A stretch of DNA of 27,750 bases from Comchoanobacter sp040266255 (lineage in GTDB: Bacteria; Pseudomonadota; Gammaproteobacteria; Comchoanobacterales; Comchoanobacteraceae), in assembly GCA_040266255.1 (NCBI GenBank), contig JBDQEV010000015.1:1-27750 (forward strand), written 5' to 3'. A program made the translations under genes and the position numbers. This document shows, in pieces, positions 14,553-22,874 of this stretch (its first letter is position 1; each line of letters starts with the position of its first letter). Below the pieces are notes generated by a model. That model searched no databases. It had not been told where the DNA came from and saw only the letters and a list, made by a program, of their open reading frames with translations.

Positions 14553-15248
14553 ATGCTTACTTTAATTTTACTACTGCTTAAGTACTCATTAAAACCAGAT
14601 TTTTTACATGACAAGGCCAGCCCGTATCTGTTTAATCTGATGTTCGGAGCCGCAATCTTTTGTGATGTCTTGTTTGGTCTAGTGACATATTCAGCAGGGA
14701 TTGTAGCTGGCTTAATCTTTTTACTGGAGCTCACTGCATATGCACTTATATTTAGTGTTGTCGTTTATGTTGGTGGTTATGTTATCGATAAACTGGTGAA
14801 GCGAAATTTAAAAGCTACAGCACAAACAGCAGATCAAAAATATTTTGCATCTAAAATTGCAACAGCTAAAGCAAAATTCGGCGATTCAAGATACATATTA
14901 GCTATTGAGAAAATATATCTTTCTCTTCCTGACACTTATTGGACAGGAATGTTGACTGAAACATGCGATGGAAAAACCGCCTCAGAAAAAGTTGACTCAT
15001 TCTACATATCTAATATACAAGACAAAGACTACGATTACGACAAGCATCTAGACCTACAAATAGATCTTCTGCAAAAGTCAAAAAAAACAGTTCCTACGCC
15101 TCTTATTAGCGATGGTATAAAAGGTATGATATTAACTGAAAGTATTGCTGCACTAAGATGCGTAGAGGAAGGAAAATGGGACATCAGTCAGTTTAAAGGT
15201 GAAGCTGAAATACTACTCGACGAGTCAACTAAGTCACTAGAACTTTAA
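14553..15248 (+). CDS. Unrecognised membrane-anchored protein, probable paralog of the 8410 product
   Basis: This 231-residue protein has a hydrophobic N-terminal third (about 1-12, 27-50 and 52-75) ending in a Lys/Arg cluster (DKLVKRNLK). A 145-residue soluble C-terminal domain follows, probably cytoplasmic, with aromatic and acidic residues but no motif I recognise. The N-terminus (MLTLILLLLKY) and spacing of the first 75 residues resemble the 8410 protein; the C-terminal domains differ. The gene has its own promoter and ribosome binding site and ends before a convergent metal ATPase gene. Confidence 0.68.
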   Translation: MLTLILLLLKYSLKPDFLHDKASPYLFNLMFGAAIFCDVLFGLVTYSAGIVAGLIFLLELTAYALIFSVVVYVGGYVIDKLVKRNLKATAQTADQKYFASKIATAKAKFGDSRYILAIEKIYLSLPDTYWTGMLTETCDGKTASEKVDSFYISNIQDKDYDYDKHLDLQIDLLQKSKKTVPTPLISDGIKGMILTESIAALRCVEEGKWDISQFKGEAEILLDESTKSLEL

Positions 15249-15267
15249 AGAATAAGCTTTCAGCTTT

Positions 15268-15302
15268 ATGCAAAAAATATATCATGTATCATATTTTTGC
15301 AT
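15268..15302. terminator. Candidate bidirectional terminator between convergent genes
   Basis: ATGCAAAAAATAT (15268-15280) pairs with ATATTTTTGCAT (15291-15302) around a 10-nt loop, with one bulged A. It sits between the convergent 14553 gene and the metal ATPase gene. Arms are T- and A-rich so each direction has a T-tract in the stem. The low GC content makes it weaker than the terminator at 23-55. Confidence 0.5.
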
Positions 15303-15331
15303 TAAATCTCAAACTAGGAAGACTGGCCTGA

Positions 15332-17659
15332 TCAACCTCTAAGAGAGCCTGCTACCCTTGCATACACTTCTTCGCTACACTCGCCGCTGCAACATTTAGA
15401 CTCTTGTGGAGAAGGACTTGTTTGACTCATTACCGTCATACATTTCTCGGAATCATCTTTATTCGAAGCTACCACGCATTGTGTTGGCCTTTTATGACCC
15501 AATAATCCTTGATAAGGCCTTATGCGCCTCGATTTTGGCTTATCATCAACCGGCTGTTTTTTGTCATCTTTATTCGAAGCCACCACGCATTGTTCTGGCA
15601 TTTTATGACCCAATAATCCTTGGCGCGTCGATTCTGGCTTAACTAAATTTGTTCCAGTTTCTGGCGCTACACAGTAACCATCATGGCAGTGATGCTCTAA
15701 TTCACTTGCAGACAATGGTGTACCACAGCAGCCATTATGATCATCAACCGGCTGTTTTTTACCAAACTTAATCAATGCTGTAACACCAAGAATTAAAAGA
15801 CATACTGCAACCGTAGACAAACAGATTGCAGCTGACGGAAACGCAAAGCCAAACATTGCAAAAAACAGTCCATTCACTAATGCCAGTAACGTTAAGTTAC
15901 ACACCACAGATAATGCAATTAACCCATTAATGTATCTATTTGATGCTTTTACTTTTTTCAATAACTCAGGTACCTTTTTGAAGCTTTTATGCTCCACAAA
16001 AAAGTGAGACTGTTCTGCAGTATTTCCAGGGCGCTGCCTGACATTTTTAGACACACCAATCGCCAAGTCTGCTTTAGCCATTGCTGCAACATCATTATCA
16101 GCATCTCCCACCATTGCAACCGTATTGGCACTAAAAATACCTTTAAAGAATGAAGATATTTTAACTCCAAGCCCCTGTTTCTTAGGTGCATCAACTGATC
16201 CGTAGCGCTTTAAGTTTGATATGACCTCTGCTTTTGCATGCCATGCAACCTCTTTACCTGTTTCATTGTGATACTTACGATCAAAAATAATATCTTTTGT
16301 ATCTACAATACCTTTTAGATCATTTATGCATTGCTGTTTATGCTGCTCAGAGCCATTATCTATGCCTTTTATTGCACCATGTCCACTTAAAATTATGATA
16401 CGAATGCCTAAAGCTTTTAAGCCCTCCAACATCTCTTTAGCACCTTCTGCTAGAACATAAGCCCCCTCGAGGTTATCACGATCAGGCACATAAAGTGTTC
16501 CTGTACGATCAAAAACCATAATATGCGGTAAGCCACTTGCTGGCATTTTATTAACATGAATACCTCTTCTCCCTTGCACCCAGTCTTTGAACTTATTATG
16601 TACAATTGGCTTTGCGACTAAGAATGCACATGGACATGAAACCATTAAATTATAGCAAAATGTTTGTAGGCCAATCAGTACTGATGAAAAAACCATTCCT
16701 GCTATAACTGCTCCTACTGCTGCAACCATAAATGACAACATTAAAAATACTTGTAGTTTTCGATCCTCTGGCTCAATAACTTTGGACTTTTGCTCAGCTT
16801 GTATGTGATCAAAATCTTCTGTACATTCTATTTCACCATTGACAACTTCAGCATCCACTTTAAGAAGATCACCAGCTTTAAATACCTGATCACTCTCATC
16901 TGCAGGCACAAAGACTTTTGCTTCATTAATGACCATAGATGGAACAGGAATCAATGTGGGATTAGATACCCTAATCTTATCTCCTTTTTTCAGCTTCGTA
17001 ATAGACTTTTTAACCCATGCTCCATCTGCTGTAGAAACTTGAACGTTGATACCATGATGATTGTGCTCAAGCGTATGAGAATGCATACTTTGCTTGACCC
17101 AGGTCCCAAAATTATGCACACCCAATGTCAGTAACACATCATGTATCACAAAATGATAAATGCCTCTTGCTACTCTAAAATAACTGCCTAAGGAAATCAC
17201 CCAACTGAGATTACTCAGAAATAGAATAGCTTTATTAACCGATGGAATGACAAGTATCTGCTTAGGTCTCTCAACAGATCCATCCTTATTCTTAAACCAA
17301 TAAGCCCACATCTGATCATTCACAAATAAAAGTATAGACCCAATTAATAATGAGAATGAAAGCAACATAGCTTGTACTGCAAAACTAGATACAAAAGGTA
17401 TTGCAATACCTACAGAGATAACCGCTAGCATCCCTAAATTGAAATACTGGTAGTCACTAAAATCTTTATATAGACTGTATCCAATGACGACACTGATTAC
17501 GCCAAAGCCAACTAAACCCATAACGCCAGTAGCCAGTAGAGTCTCTACAAAAGGAATTAGTGTTAGCACACCAATAACGACCAAAAGGATTGTTCTTATT
17601 AATAAATTATTGTGCTGTTTATGATTGATTTTATGTTGATTGCAACAAGCTTCTGCCAT
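15332..17659 (-). CDS. Degenerate heavy-metal (P1B-type) P-type ATPase with repetitive Cys/His-rich tail
   Basis: This 775-residue polytopic membrane protein (numbering from the ATG at 17659; an in-frame TTG lies 24 bp upstream) keeps the P1B layout. It has N-terminal membrane helices, an actuator-like segment, the SCPCA metal-site helix (C342, C344), a phosphorylation loop and two final helices. Several catalytic signatures are altered. The phosphorylation site is DRTGTL, not DKTGT (D384). The usual TGD position reads SGH. The hinge is GDADND, not GDGxND (518-523). The actuator keeps ADES...KAGD but the TGE loop is gone. D384 to the hinge is only about 135 residues, so the nucleotide domain is reduced. 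Metal-binding traits are strong: CC near the N-terminus, HSHTLEHNHH (193-202), and a 140-residue tail with CC, HHCHDGYC and KCCSGEC plus an internal duplication. It diverges from zur, so zinc is the likely metal. It may be a sensor or metal sink rather than a pump. Confidence 0.75.
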   Translation of the reverse strand: MAEACCNQHKINHKQHNNLLIRTILLVVIGVLTLIPFVETLLATGVMGLVGFGVISVVIGYSLYKDFSDYQYFNLGMLAVISVGIAIPFVSSFAVQAMLLSFSLLIGSILLFVNDQMWAYWFKNKDGSVERPKQILVIPSVNKAILFLSNLSWVISLGSYFRVARGIYHFVIHDVLLTLGVHNFGTWVKQSMHSHTLEHNHHGINVQVSTADGAWVKKSITKLKKGDKIRVSNPTLIPVPSMVINEAKVFVPADESDQVFKAGDLLKVDAEVVNGEIECTEDFDHIQAEQKSKVIEPEDRKLQVFLMLSFMVAAVGAVIAGMVFSSVLIGLQTFCYNLMVSCPCAFLVAKPIVHNKFKDWVQGRRGIHVNKMPASGLPHIMVFDRTGTLYVPDRDNLEGAYVLAEGAKEMLEGLKALGIRIIILSGHGAIKGIDNGSEQHKQQCINDLKGIVDTKDIIFDRKYHNETGKEVAWHAKAEVISNLKRYGSVDAPKKQGLGVKISSFFKGIFSANTVAMVGDADNDVAAMAKADLAIGVSKNVRQRPGNTAEQSHFFVEHKSFKKVPELLKKVKASNRYINGLIALSVVCNLTLLALVNGLFFAMFGFAFPSAAICLSTVAVCLLILGVTALIKFGKKQPVDDHNGCCGTPLSASELEHHCHDGYCVAPETGTNLVKPESTRQGLLGHKMPEQCVVASNKDDKKQPVDDKPKSRRIRPYQGLLGHKRPTQCVVASNKDDSEKCMTVMSQTSPSPQESKCCSGECSEEVYARVAGSLRG
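15453..15622. repeat. Imperfect 59-bp direct repeat in the ATPase tail
   Basis: Segments 15453-15511 and 15564-15622 match closely at a 111-bp offset and encode the duplicated tail peptide QGLLGHKxPxQCVVASNKDD. A shorter 20-bp repeat (15543-15562 and 15741-15760) encodes the repeated KKQPVDD. The tail was built by in-frame internal duplication. Confidence 0.85.
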
Positions 17660-17683
17660 CGTTTTTTCTCTATTATGCACCAA

Positions 17684-17743
17684 GTGTTATAAAGTAACAC
17701 TATTGACACTGGCTGTCAAACACAATACCATGATAAATATCAT
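17684..17743. promoter_or_regulatory. Divergent zur / metal-ATPase control region with three palindromes
   Basis: Three inverted repeats lie in 60 bp. GTGTTA-TAAAG-TAACAC is at 17684-17700, TTGACA-CTGGC-TGTCAA at 17703-17719, and ATGATA-AA-TATCAT at 17730-17743. The middle one supplies a TTGACA -35 in each direction. The plus-strand -10 is TACCAT (17726-17731, 17-bp spacer) and overlaps the third palindrome. A minus-strand -10 would be TACTTT, also 17 bp away, inside the first palindrome. The outer palindromes are therefore good candidates for Zur/Fur-family operators, which are known to be AT-rich inverted repeats. Confidence 0.6.
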
Positions 17744-17758
17744 TATTTATTCAACACT

Positions 17759-18178
17759 ATGCAATCCACATCCATTGTCAATAAAGCACAACAGTACTGT
17801 AAACAACATGGGCACCGATTTACGGACCCACGTCAAAGAGTACTGCAGGTACTTGCAAGCAAGCAACAAGGACTGGGCGCATATGAAATACTGGCCGAAT
17901 TAACGACCAAAGACTATCAACCTGCTCCCCCTACAATATATAGAGCGATTGAATTTTGGGAAAAACATGGTTTTGTGCACAAGATTCCGTCTTTAAAAAA
18001 ATACCGTGTTTGTACCCATAGCCACCCAAATAGTCATACCATCTACATGATTTGTAAAAGCTGCGATTCCGTTGAGGAAATACATTCTAAACAAGAACTC
18101 CTGCCTTCCACGGTAAAAAATCGCTTTCAAGTTAGCTCATTATCTACAGAGGTGTTTGGCGAGTGTGATGAGTGTTAG
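17759..18178 (+). CDS. zur: Zur-type Fur family transcriptional regulator
   Basis: This 139-residue zinc-uptake-type regulator has an N-terminal winged helix with HGHRFTDPRQRVLQVLA and the recognition region PPTIYRAIEFWEKHGFVHKI (57-76). A C-terminal metal-binding and dimer domain has H87, H89 and H93 near the hinge. It has the two CxxC pairs C99/C102 and C136/C139 that hold the structural zinc in Fur-family proteins. It lacks a longer C-terminal extension, so it is slightly short for the family, ending right at the second CxxC. The ATG has no visible ribosome binding site and is about 20 nt from the predicted transcription start. Divergence from a Cys/His-rich metal ATPase supports zinc rather than iron, and the palindromes between them suggest autoregulation. 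Confidence 0.88.
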   Translation: MQSTSIVNKAQQYCKQHGHRFTDPRQRVLQVLASKQQGLGAYEILAELTTKDYQPAPPTIYRAIEFWEKHGFVHKIPSLKKYRVCTHSHPNSHTIYMICKSCDSVEEIHSKQELLPSTVKNRFQVSSLSTEVFGECDEC

Positions 18179-18183
18179 TCACC

Positions 18184-18211
18184 TTGACAGCTTGTGACGA
18201 ACTCCTATGAT
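18184..18211 (+). promoter_or_regulatory. Promoter of the (6-4) photolyase gene
   Basis: Perfect -35 TTGACA (18184-18189), a 16-bp spacer and TATGAT (18206-18211). It begins just after the zur stop and predicts a start near 18218. Confidence 0.65.
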
Positions 18212-18224
18212 GTGCTACTTTATG

Positions 18225-18249
18225 TAAGGATCCAAATTCTTTATCCTTA
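18225..18249 (+). promoter_or_regulatory. Leader hairpin pairing the AAGGA element with the start codon region
   Basis: TAAGGAT (18225-18231) and ATCCTTA (18243-18249) are perfect 7-bp complements with an 11-nt loop. The left arm holds the only AAGGA Shine-Dalgarno-like sequence. The right arm runs into the A of the ATG. Folding would hide the ribosome binding element, and melting would expose it. Confidence 0.45.
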
Positions 18250-19766
18250 TGTCAAAACTATGTCTCATTTTACCCAACCAACTATCGCTAAGTACTTCAA
18301 GCTTACAAGCGATTGACCCTAAAATTGATCACATCCTTATTGCAGAAACACTAGATCATTTTACACACGTTAAACACCATCAGAAAAAGATTGCTTTTTT
18401 ACTCTCCGCAATGCGACACTTTGCACAAGAGTTAGATAACTTAAAGTTGAATTGCACCTACATCAATATTGAACAACAACTGCCTGCCATAGAAGATGCG
18501 ATTGAGCACACACTTAAAGAAAGTAACTTCACAGAAATATATGTGACCTACCCTGCTGACTATCGCACATTACAACAGATCCAAGCACTCAAAAAAAGAA
18601 TATCAACTCCTATTCATATCTTACCTGATGAAAACTTTTTATGCGAAACTGAAGAATTTGAAAAATGGGCGGGTCATAAAAAACAATTGCGAATGGAGTT
18701 TTTTTATCGCTCCATGAGACAAAAGTATCAAATCCTTATGGAAGGTAAAGAGCCAATTGGTGGCAAGTGGAACTTCGACACCCAAAATAGAAAAAAAGCC
18801 CCGAAGAGTCTTCAAGTTCCTGATACATATCATGCCAAACCAAACAAAATAACTCTGAAAGCCATAGCGGATACACAACAATACTTTAATCATCACTTTG
18901 GTGATTTAGAACCCTTCTTTTTTGCTGTAACTCGTCAACAAGCACTCAAAGCGCTGGATCAATTCATCCAAGAAAGACTATGTTTATTTGGTGATTATCA
19001 AGATGCAATGGTGGAGAAAGAACCCTTCATGTTTCATGCACACATCAGCTTTTATTTAAACTGTGGGCTACTACAACCTTTAGAGTGCATCCAAGCAGCA
19101 GAAACTGCATATCACAGCCATCAAGCACCACTCAATGCAGTTGAAGGCTTTATTAGACAGATTCTTGGCTGGAGAGAATATGTAAGAGGGATATATTGGC
19201 TCAAGATGCCTGAATATGCCTCTATGAATTTTTTAGGCGCAAAGAACAAACTGCCATCATTCTATTGGAATGCAGATACTAAAATGAATTGTCTAAAACA
19301 ATGTGTCACTGAAACTAAGAATAATGCTTATGCACACCATATCCAAAGACTAATGGTTTTGGGTAACTTTGCACTGATTGCTGGCATAGATCCAAAATAT
19401 GTCAATGAATGGTACTTAATCGTATATGCAGATGCCTATGAATGGGTAGAGATGCCAAATGTCAGTGGCATGGTGTTATTTGCAGACGGTGGGTTACTCG
19501 CCTCAAAACCCTATGCAGCAAGCGGTAGCTATATTCATAAAATGTCCAACTACTGTCAAAATTGTGAATTTAATGTGAAAGACAAACTGGGTGAAAAGGC
19601 TTGCCCGTTTAACTATCTATATTGGGACTTTTTGATCCGCAATAAAAAAGTACTGTCTAGTAATCAACGCTTAGGTTTTATGTACGCCATGATTAACAAA
19701 ATGCCTGAGGAGCAGGTTACTGCAATCCAAAACCAGGCTGAAAAATTCTTACAACAACAGACTTAA
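18249..19766 (+). CDS. FeS-containing bacterial (6-4) photolyase / cryptochrome (PhrB/CryPro type)
   Basis: This 505-residue flavoprotein is related to Agrobacterium PhrB, which repairs (6-4) photoproducts with light. The N-terminus MSKLCLILPNQLS begins the antenna (lumazine-type) domain. GGKWNFDTQNRK (171-182) and GFIRQILGWREYVRGIYW (300-317) are family hallmarks. Cysteines 348, 436, 439 and 452 have exactly the spacing (88, 3, 13) of the four 4Fe-4S ligands of PhrB (350, 438, 441, 454). The paired histidines H363-H364 match the active-site pair. It has its own promoter and a possible leader hairpin. It ends 4 bp inside the convergent MFS gene. Together with the class I enzyme at 5954 it covers both main UV lesions. 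Confidence 0.93.
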   Translation: MSKLCLILPNQLSLSTSSLQAIDPKIDHILIAETLDHFTHVKHHQKKIAFLLSAMRHFAQELDNLKLNCTYINIEQQLPAIEDAIEHTLKESNFTEIYVTYPADYRTLQQIQALKKRISTPIHILPDENFLCETEEFEKWAGHKKQLRMEFFYRSMRQKYQILMEGKEPIGGKWNFDTQNRKKAPKSLQVPDTYHAKPNKITLKAIADTQQYFNHHFGDLEPFFFAVTRQQALKALDQFIQERLCLFGDYQDAMVEKEPFMFHAHISFYLNCGLLQPLECIQAAETAYHSHQAPLNAVEGFIRQILGWREYVRGIYWLKMPEYASMNFLGAKNKLPSFYWNADTKMNCLKQCVTETKNNAYAHHIQRLMVLGNFALIAGIDPKYVNEWYLIVYADAYEWVEMPNVSGMVLFADGGLLASKPYAASGSYIHKMSNYCQNCEFNVKDKLGEKACPFNYLYWDFLIRNKKVLSSNQRLGFMYAMINKMPEEQVTAIQNQAEKFLQQQT

Positions 19767-20992
19767 TCGATCGTAGGTACAACCAGCGCTTCTTTTGCGA
19801 CATGATGCACCAACTGATGACGAAACATAATACACAATAGCAAGCTCGTCATTGCCGAAGTCGATATCATACTTCCAAGCATCATTGGGGTAATAGGCAA
19901 ACGCATCAGCACCATACCCAATAATGCTGAAAATGCAAACTTTACAAACCCCACTGCTGAAAAGGCAACCCCTGCAATATGACCAAATGGCTGCATTGTA
20001 CCAGCAAGACCTGCACCAATCACCAATGCTGCACCTGATACAACCATCATCATTGGTAGGATAAACCCTACTGCAGTAATTCCATATAGATGCTGCATCA
20101 GCATCAGAGCAATACCGCCTAGAGACATGAAGAAACTACCTAACTCTACTGTTTTATGCACACCAACTCTTTGACATATCAAACTTGTTAAGAAACTTGC
20201 CATAAAGAAGCTAAACCCTACCATCCCAAACATTACACCAAACTCGGGTTTACTATATCCTAGATACTCCATCACAATATAAGGGGACTGGGAGAAGAAC
20301 ATGAAAAAACTTCCCATTCCTGTTGCTGCTGCAAGTGAATACACTTGATAGTTTCGATTGAGTACCACCTGATAATAAGCACTTTTTAAATGTGTATACT
20401 CAACCTGATGTCGATGCGGCACTGTTTCACCATAGTAGTTATAGCTCACCAATAACGTATAGAATCCAATCATCATCAACACCACAAAAACCACTGGCCA
20501 GCCATATTGCTGTGCTAAAAAACCCCCTATGGTTGGTGCAAATATTGGTGCCTGTGAGATACAAACATTGATATAACTGTACATTCTTGCACTATCATCT
20601 GATGCTGAATATAAATCTCTAATCGTTGTATATGCACATAAAAAAGTACCCGACGCACCTGCTGCTTGCAAAATCCTAGCAATGAGTAACATTTTAAATG
20701 ATGGTATCGCAGCTGCAAGCATTGAGCCTACAATAAAAACACCCAAACTGACCATTGCAACAGGTCGCCTTCCATATCGATCACACAGTGGGCCTGTCAT
20801 GATCTGTGCAACTGCACACATCAACATATATCCAGATAGTGTCAATTGCATTGCTTCTTCTGAAACCTGATGCAAGTCTTTTAATAACGGCACAATGGGG
20901 ATATAAAAATCTAATCCTAAAGCAAATAGCGCTACTAATGGTGCTAAAATCACTAAACGCCCTAGATCAGATTGCTGCCAAAACGCTTTCAT
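19763..20992 (-). CDS. Bcr/CflA family MFS drug-resistance transporter
   Basis: This 409-residue inner-membrane protein has 12 predicted helices. Helix 1 holds LGLDFYIPIVPLL. Loop 2-3 has the MFS motif A form GPLCDRYGRRPV. RILQAAGASGTFLCAYTTIRDLY and APIFAPTIGGFLAQQYGWPVVF are the typical helix 4-5 signature of Bcr/CflA proton antiporters. Substrates are probably drugs, sulfonamides or metabolites and cannot be specified. The ATG at 20992 is preferred over an in-frame TTG 12 bp upstream; the ribosome binding site (GAGA) is weak. It overlaps the (6-4) photolyase 3' end by 4 bp and follows the 21068 gene by 75 bp. Confidence 0.93.
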   Translation of the reverse strand: MKAFWQQSDLGRLVILAPLVALFALGLDFYIPIVPLLKDLHQVSEEAMQLTLSGYMLMCAVAQIMTGPLCDRYGRRPVAMVSLGVFIVGSMLAAAIPSFKMLLIARILQAAGASGTFLCAYTTIRDLYSASDDSARMYSYINVCISQAPIFAPTIGGFLAQQYGWPVVFVVLMMIGFYTLLVSYNYYGETVPHRHQVEYTHLKSAYYQVVLNRNYQVYSLAAATGMGSFFMFFSQSPYIVMEYLGYSKPEFGVMFGMVGFSFFMASFLTSLICQRVGVHKTVELGSFFMSLGGIALMLMQHLYGITAVGFILPMMMVVSGAALVIGAGLAGTMQPFGHIAGVAFSAVGFVKFAFSALLGMVLMRLPITPMMLGSMISTSAMTSLLLCIMFRHQLVHHVAKEALVVPTID

Positions 20993-21067
20993 TATAAGTC
21001 TCAAATTAAATCAACTGTATACTATCATACTCAGCCCATGAGTCCAGAACGACTGCATCATGATGAT

Positions 21068-21730
21068 TTACAATAGTCTAACTACAACATACCGTAATAA
21101 GAATCCTTGATTAAGGAGTATTAAAGCAAACAATGTTGAATATAACATTGCTGTAGATAAAGCAGTAGATGCTGTCAGCTTCATTGCTGAACCCAGTGAC
21201 TTTTTCGGTTTAAATGGCTGACCATTTAGGTTTACAGCAGAATTAAGCTCATCAAGCAATAGATGACACAGATACCCTATGACAACTGATAATGCCAACG
21301 CTATTTTAATCTGTGGCGCCATTTTATAAGGCATCAGTGCACTCAGAACAATGAGTCCAAAAATAAAAGCCATTGGTATCGAGTGAAATGCACCTCTATG
21401 TGATGTCATTTTCTTAAACCCAGACTGCACAACTGTGTACATTAAAATACCCCCTACCCCAGATAAAAATGCACCAGTTGAAGCATGAAGCACATAAAAA
21501 CTCAAATGATCAAATAACCAAACCATGGTCAATAAAGACAAAATACTAAAGATAATCTGGACTGGAATACCGCTATTACTATCGATATCTGGCAACATTG
21601 CAGAAAATATTGTCGAGAAAAAACATACTTTAATCACATCAATTGGAACGATGCTCAGTGTATACAATATACTCACATAACACACTGAAGTAATAATCCC
21701 GAACGTAATATGTGCCTTAAATCCTGCCAT
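21068..21730 (-). CDS. DUF457/YdjM-like membrane-bound metal-dependent hydrolase
   Basis: This 220-residue integral membrane protein has the metal-ligand pattern of the family. H7 sits in the N-terminal helix, MLPDIDS (D48, D50) follows, then TSHRGAFHSIP (H111, H116) and HLLLDELN (H156, D160). Five or six hydrophobic helices surround these. E. coli YdjM is the best-known member, and its biochemical role is not established. The start ATG has AGGA about 13 bp upstream. It may be cotranscribed with the MFS gene downstream, though the link between them is unclear. Confidence 0.88.
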   Translation of the reverse strand: MAGFKAHITFGIITSVCYVSILYTLSIVPIDVIKVCFFSTIFSAMLPDIDSNSGIPVQIIFSILSLLTMVWLFDHLSFYVLHASTGAFLSGVGGILMYTVVQSGFKKMTSHRGAFHSIPMAFIFGLIVLSALMPYKMAPQIKIALALSVVIGYLCHLLLDELNSAVNLNGQPFKPKKSLGSAMKLTASTALSTAMLYSTLFALILLNQGFLLRYVVVRLL

Positions 21731-21833
21731 TTCAATTATAATATCCTATATTATTTATATCTAACGCAAAAAAATCTGAAAATCCACTATTAATGACAAT
21801 AAAACTCTTAACAAACATAACGTGGGAGTAAAA

Positions 21834-22874
21834 ATGTTTTTTTTATACTATTTCTTAAAATTAGCACTGTTAAAACTGCAAATTAGGTATGACTTATTCA
21901 TCGCTAGAAAAGTAAGATTACGTCCAGAAACAGAAAACACCGATAGACTTCATGAATGTTGCGTAAAAAATCTCAGCCTCTTTGGCATTCCTACTAAACT
22001 CTATGAATCAACAATCGATCGACACCAAAAACTTCTCATACTCAGACGCGTCATGCAAGCCAACGGGTTTAATGTGCCAACAGTTTCCGAACTTAGTTAT
22101 ACTTTCAATGATGATGATAGAGCAAATAAAATTAAGGAGATGATACAGGAATCTGAAAAATTAGGAAAAACTAGCGCCCCTGCAGATTCTAGTGCCCTGG
22201 AAAACCCGGCGGCAAAAGAAGCAGCTAATGGTCTTTCACCTGCCAATGCAGTACAAAAGATATTACTAACATTTGACTTGGATCCGATAACTGGTGCACA
22301 ATCTCCAGATATAGTGCCTGAACATGATGAAGATTTATTTGAACTTCTTATCACTCATCAAGAATTCAAAGATACAGTTATGGGGACTGCTGATTTAAAT
22401 TATGCAGTTAAGAGAGATTTTGCTGACCTTTTAAAATTAGAAGAGCATACTGTTGGCAGTAAATCAAATAACCAAAGTAATCTGTCTACCTTCCAAGAAA
22501 AATATCCAGAAGCTTTTGACAATCAAAGCTACTTAAAAAAAGGAAAGCTAGTAGAGGCAATCATATTCGAAAAGTTTTTTGGAGACAAAACACAACGACA
22601 TGCAATTAGAAATCTTTTAAGTAGTTTAGGAGACAACAATAAACTTGCTATCGGATCGAATGGCACCAAACCGGAAATCATCCTGAAACTCCTTAAGTTA
22701 TTAGCAGGGCCGAACATATGGCTAAAAGCTAAGCAGCATATCGTTTGTACGATCGGAACAGCTTTAACCGATGACGCAGCCAAACAAGCCTATGGAACAG
22801 CAGATAATATTGAAGTAAAAGATGCTGGCATTAAGGCAACTACTTCTGCAGCACAGTCATTAGCCCCTAACTAA
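21834..22874 (+). CDS. Unrecognised protein with N-terminal hydrophobic anchor
   Basis: This 346-residue protein starts MFFLYYFLKLALLKL, a single hydrophobic segment followed by basic residues (IARKVRLR), suggesting an inner-membrane anchor or an uncleaved signal. The rest is soluble, mostly helical and charged, with a Ser/Ala/Pro-rich linker at about 114-140. A tyrosine- and lysine-rich region around 235-260 reads like a small helical domain. I know no match. The ATG at 21834 has an ideal GGGAG site 5 nt upstream; the longer GTG start at 21822 would use that same site as codons and is unlikely. The 3' end overlaps the convergent 22867 gene by 8 bp. Confidence 0.65.
   Translation: MFFLYYFLKLALLKLQIRYDLFIARKVRLRPETENTDRLHECCVKNLSLFGIPTKLYESTIDRHQKLLILRRVMQANGFNVPTVSELSYTFNDDDRANKIKEMIQESEKLGKTSAPADSSALENPAAKEAANGLSPANAVQKILLTFDLDPITGAQSPDIVPEHDEDLFELLITHQEFKDTVMGTADLNYAVKRDFADLLKLEEHTVGSKSNNQSNLSTFQEKYPEAFDNQSYLKKGKLVEAIIFEKFFGDKTQRHAIRNLLSSLGDNNKLAIGSNGTKPEIILKLLKLLAGPNIWLKAKQHIVCTIGTALTDDAAKQAYGTADNIEVKDAGIKATTSAAQSLAPN

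Noticed and set aside
15406..15642. 78-codon plus-strand frame opposite the ATPase tail
   Set aside because: It is created by the duplicated tail DNA and has no start signals.
17640..17903. 87-codon plus-strand frame across the zur promoter
   Set aside because: It runs through the divergent promoter region and into zur in another frame; zur is clearly the gene.
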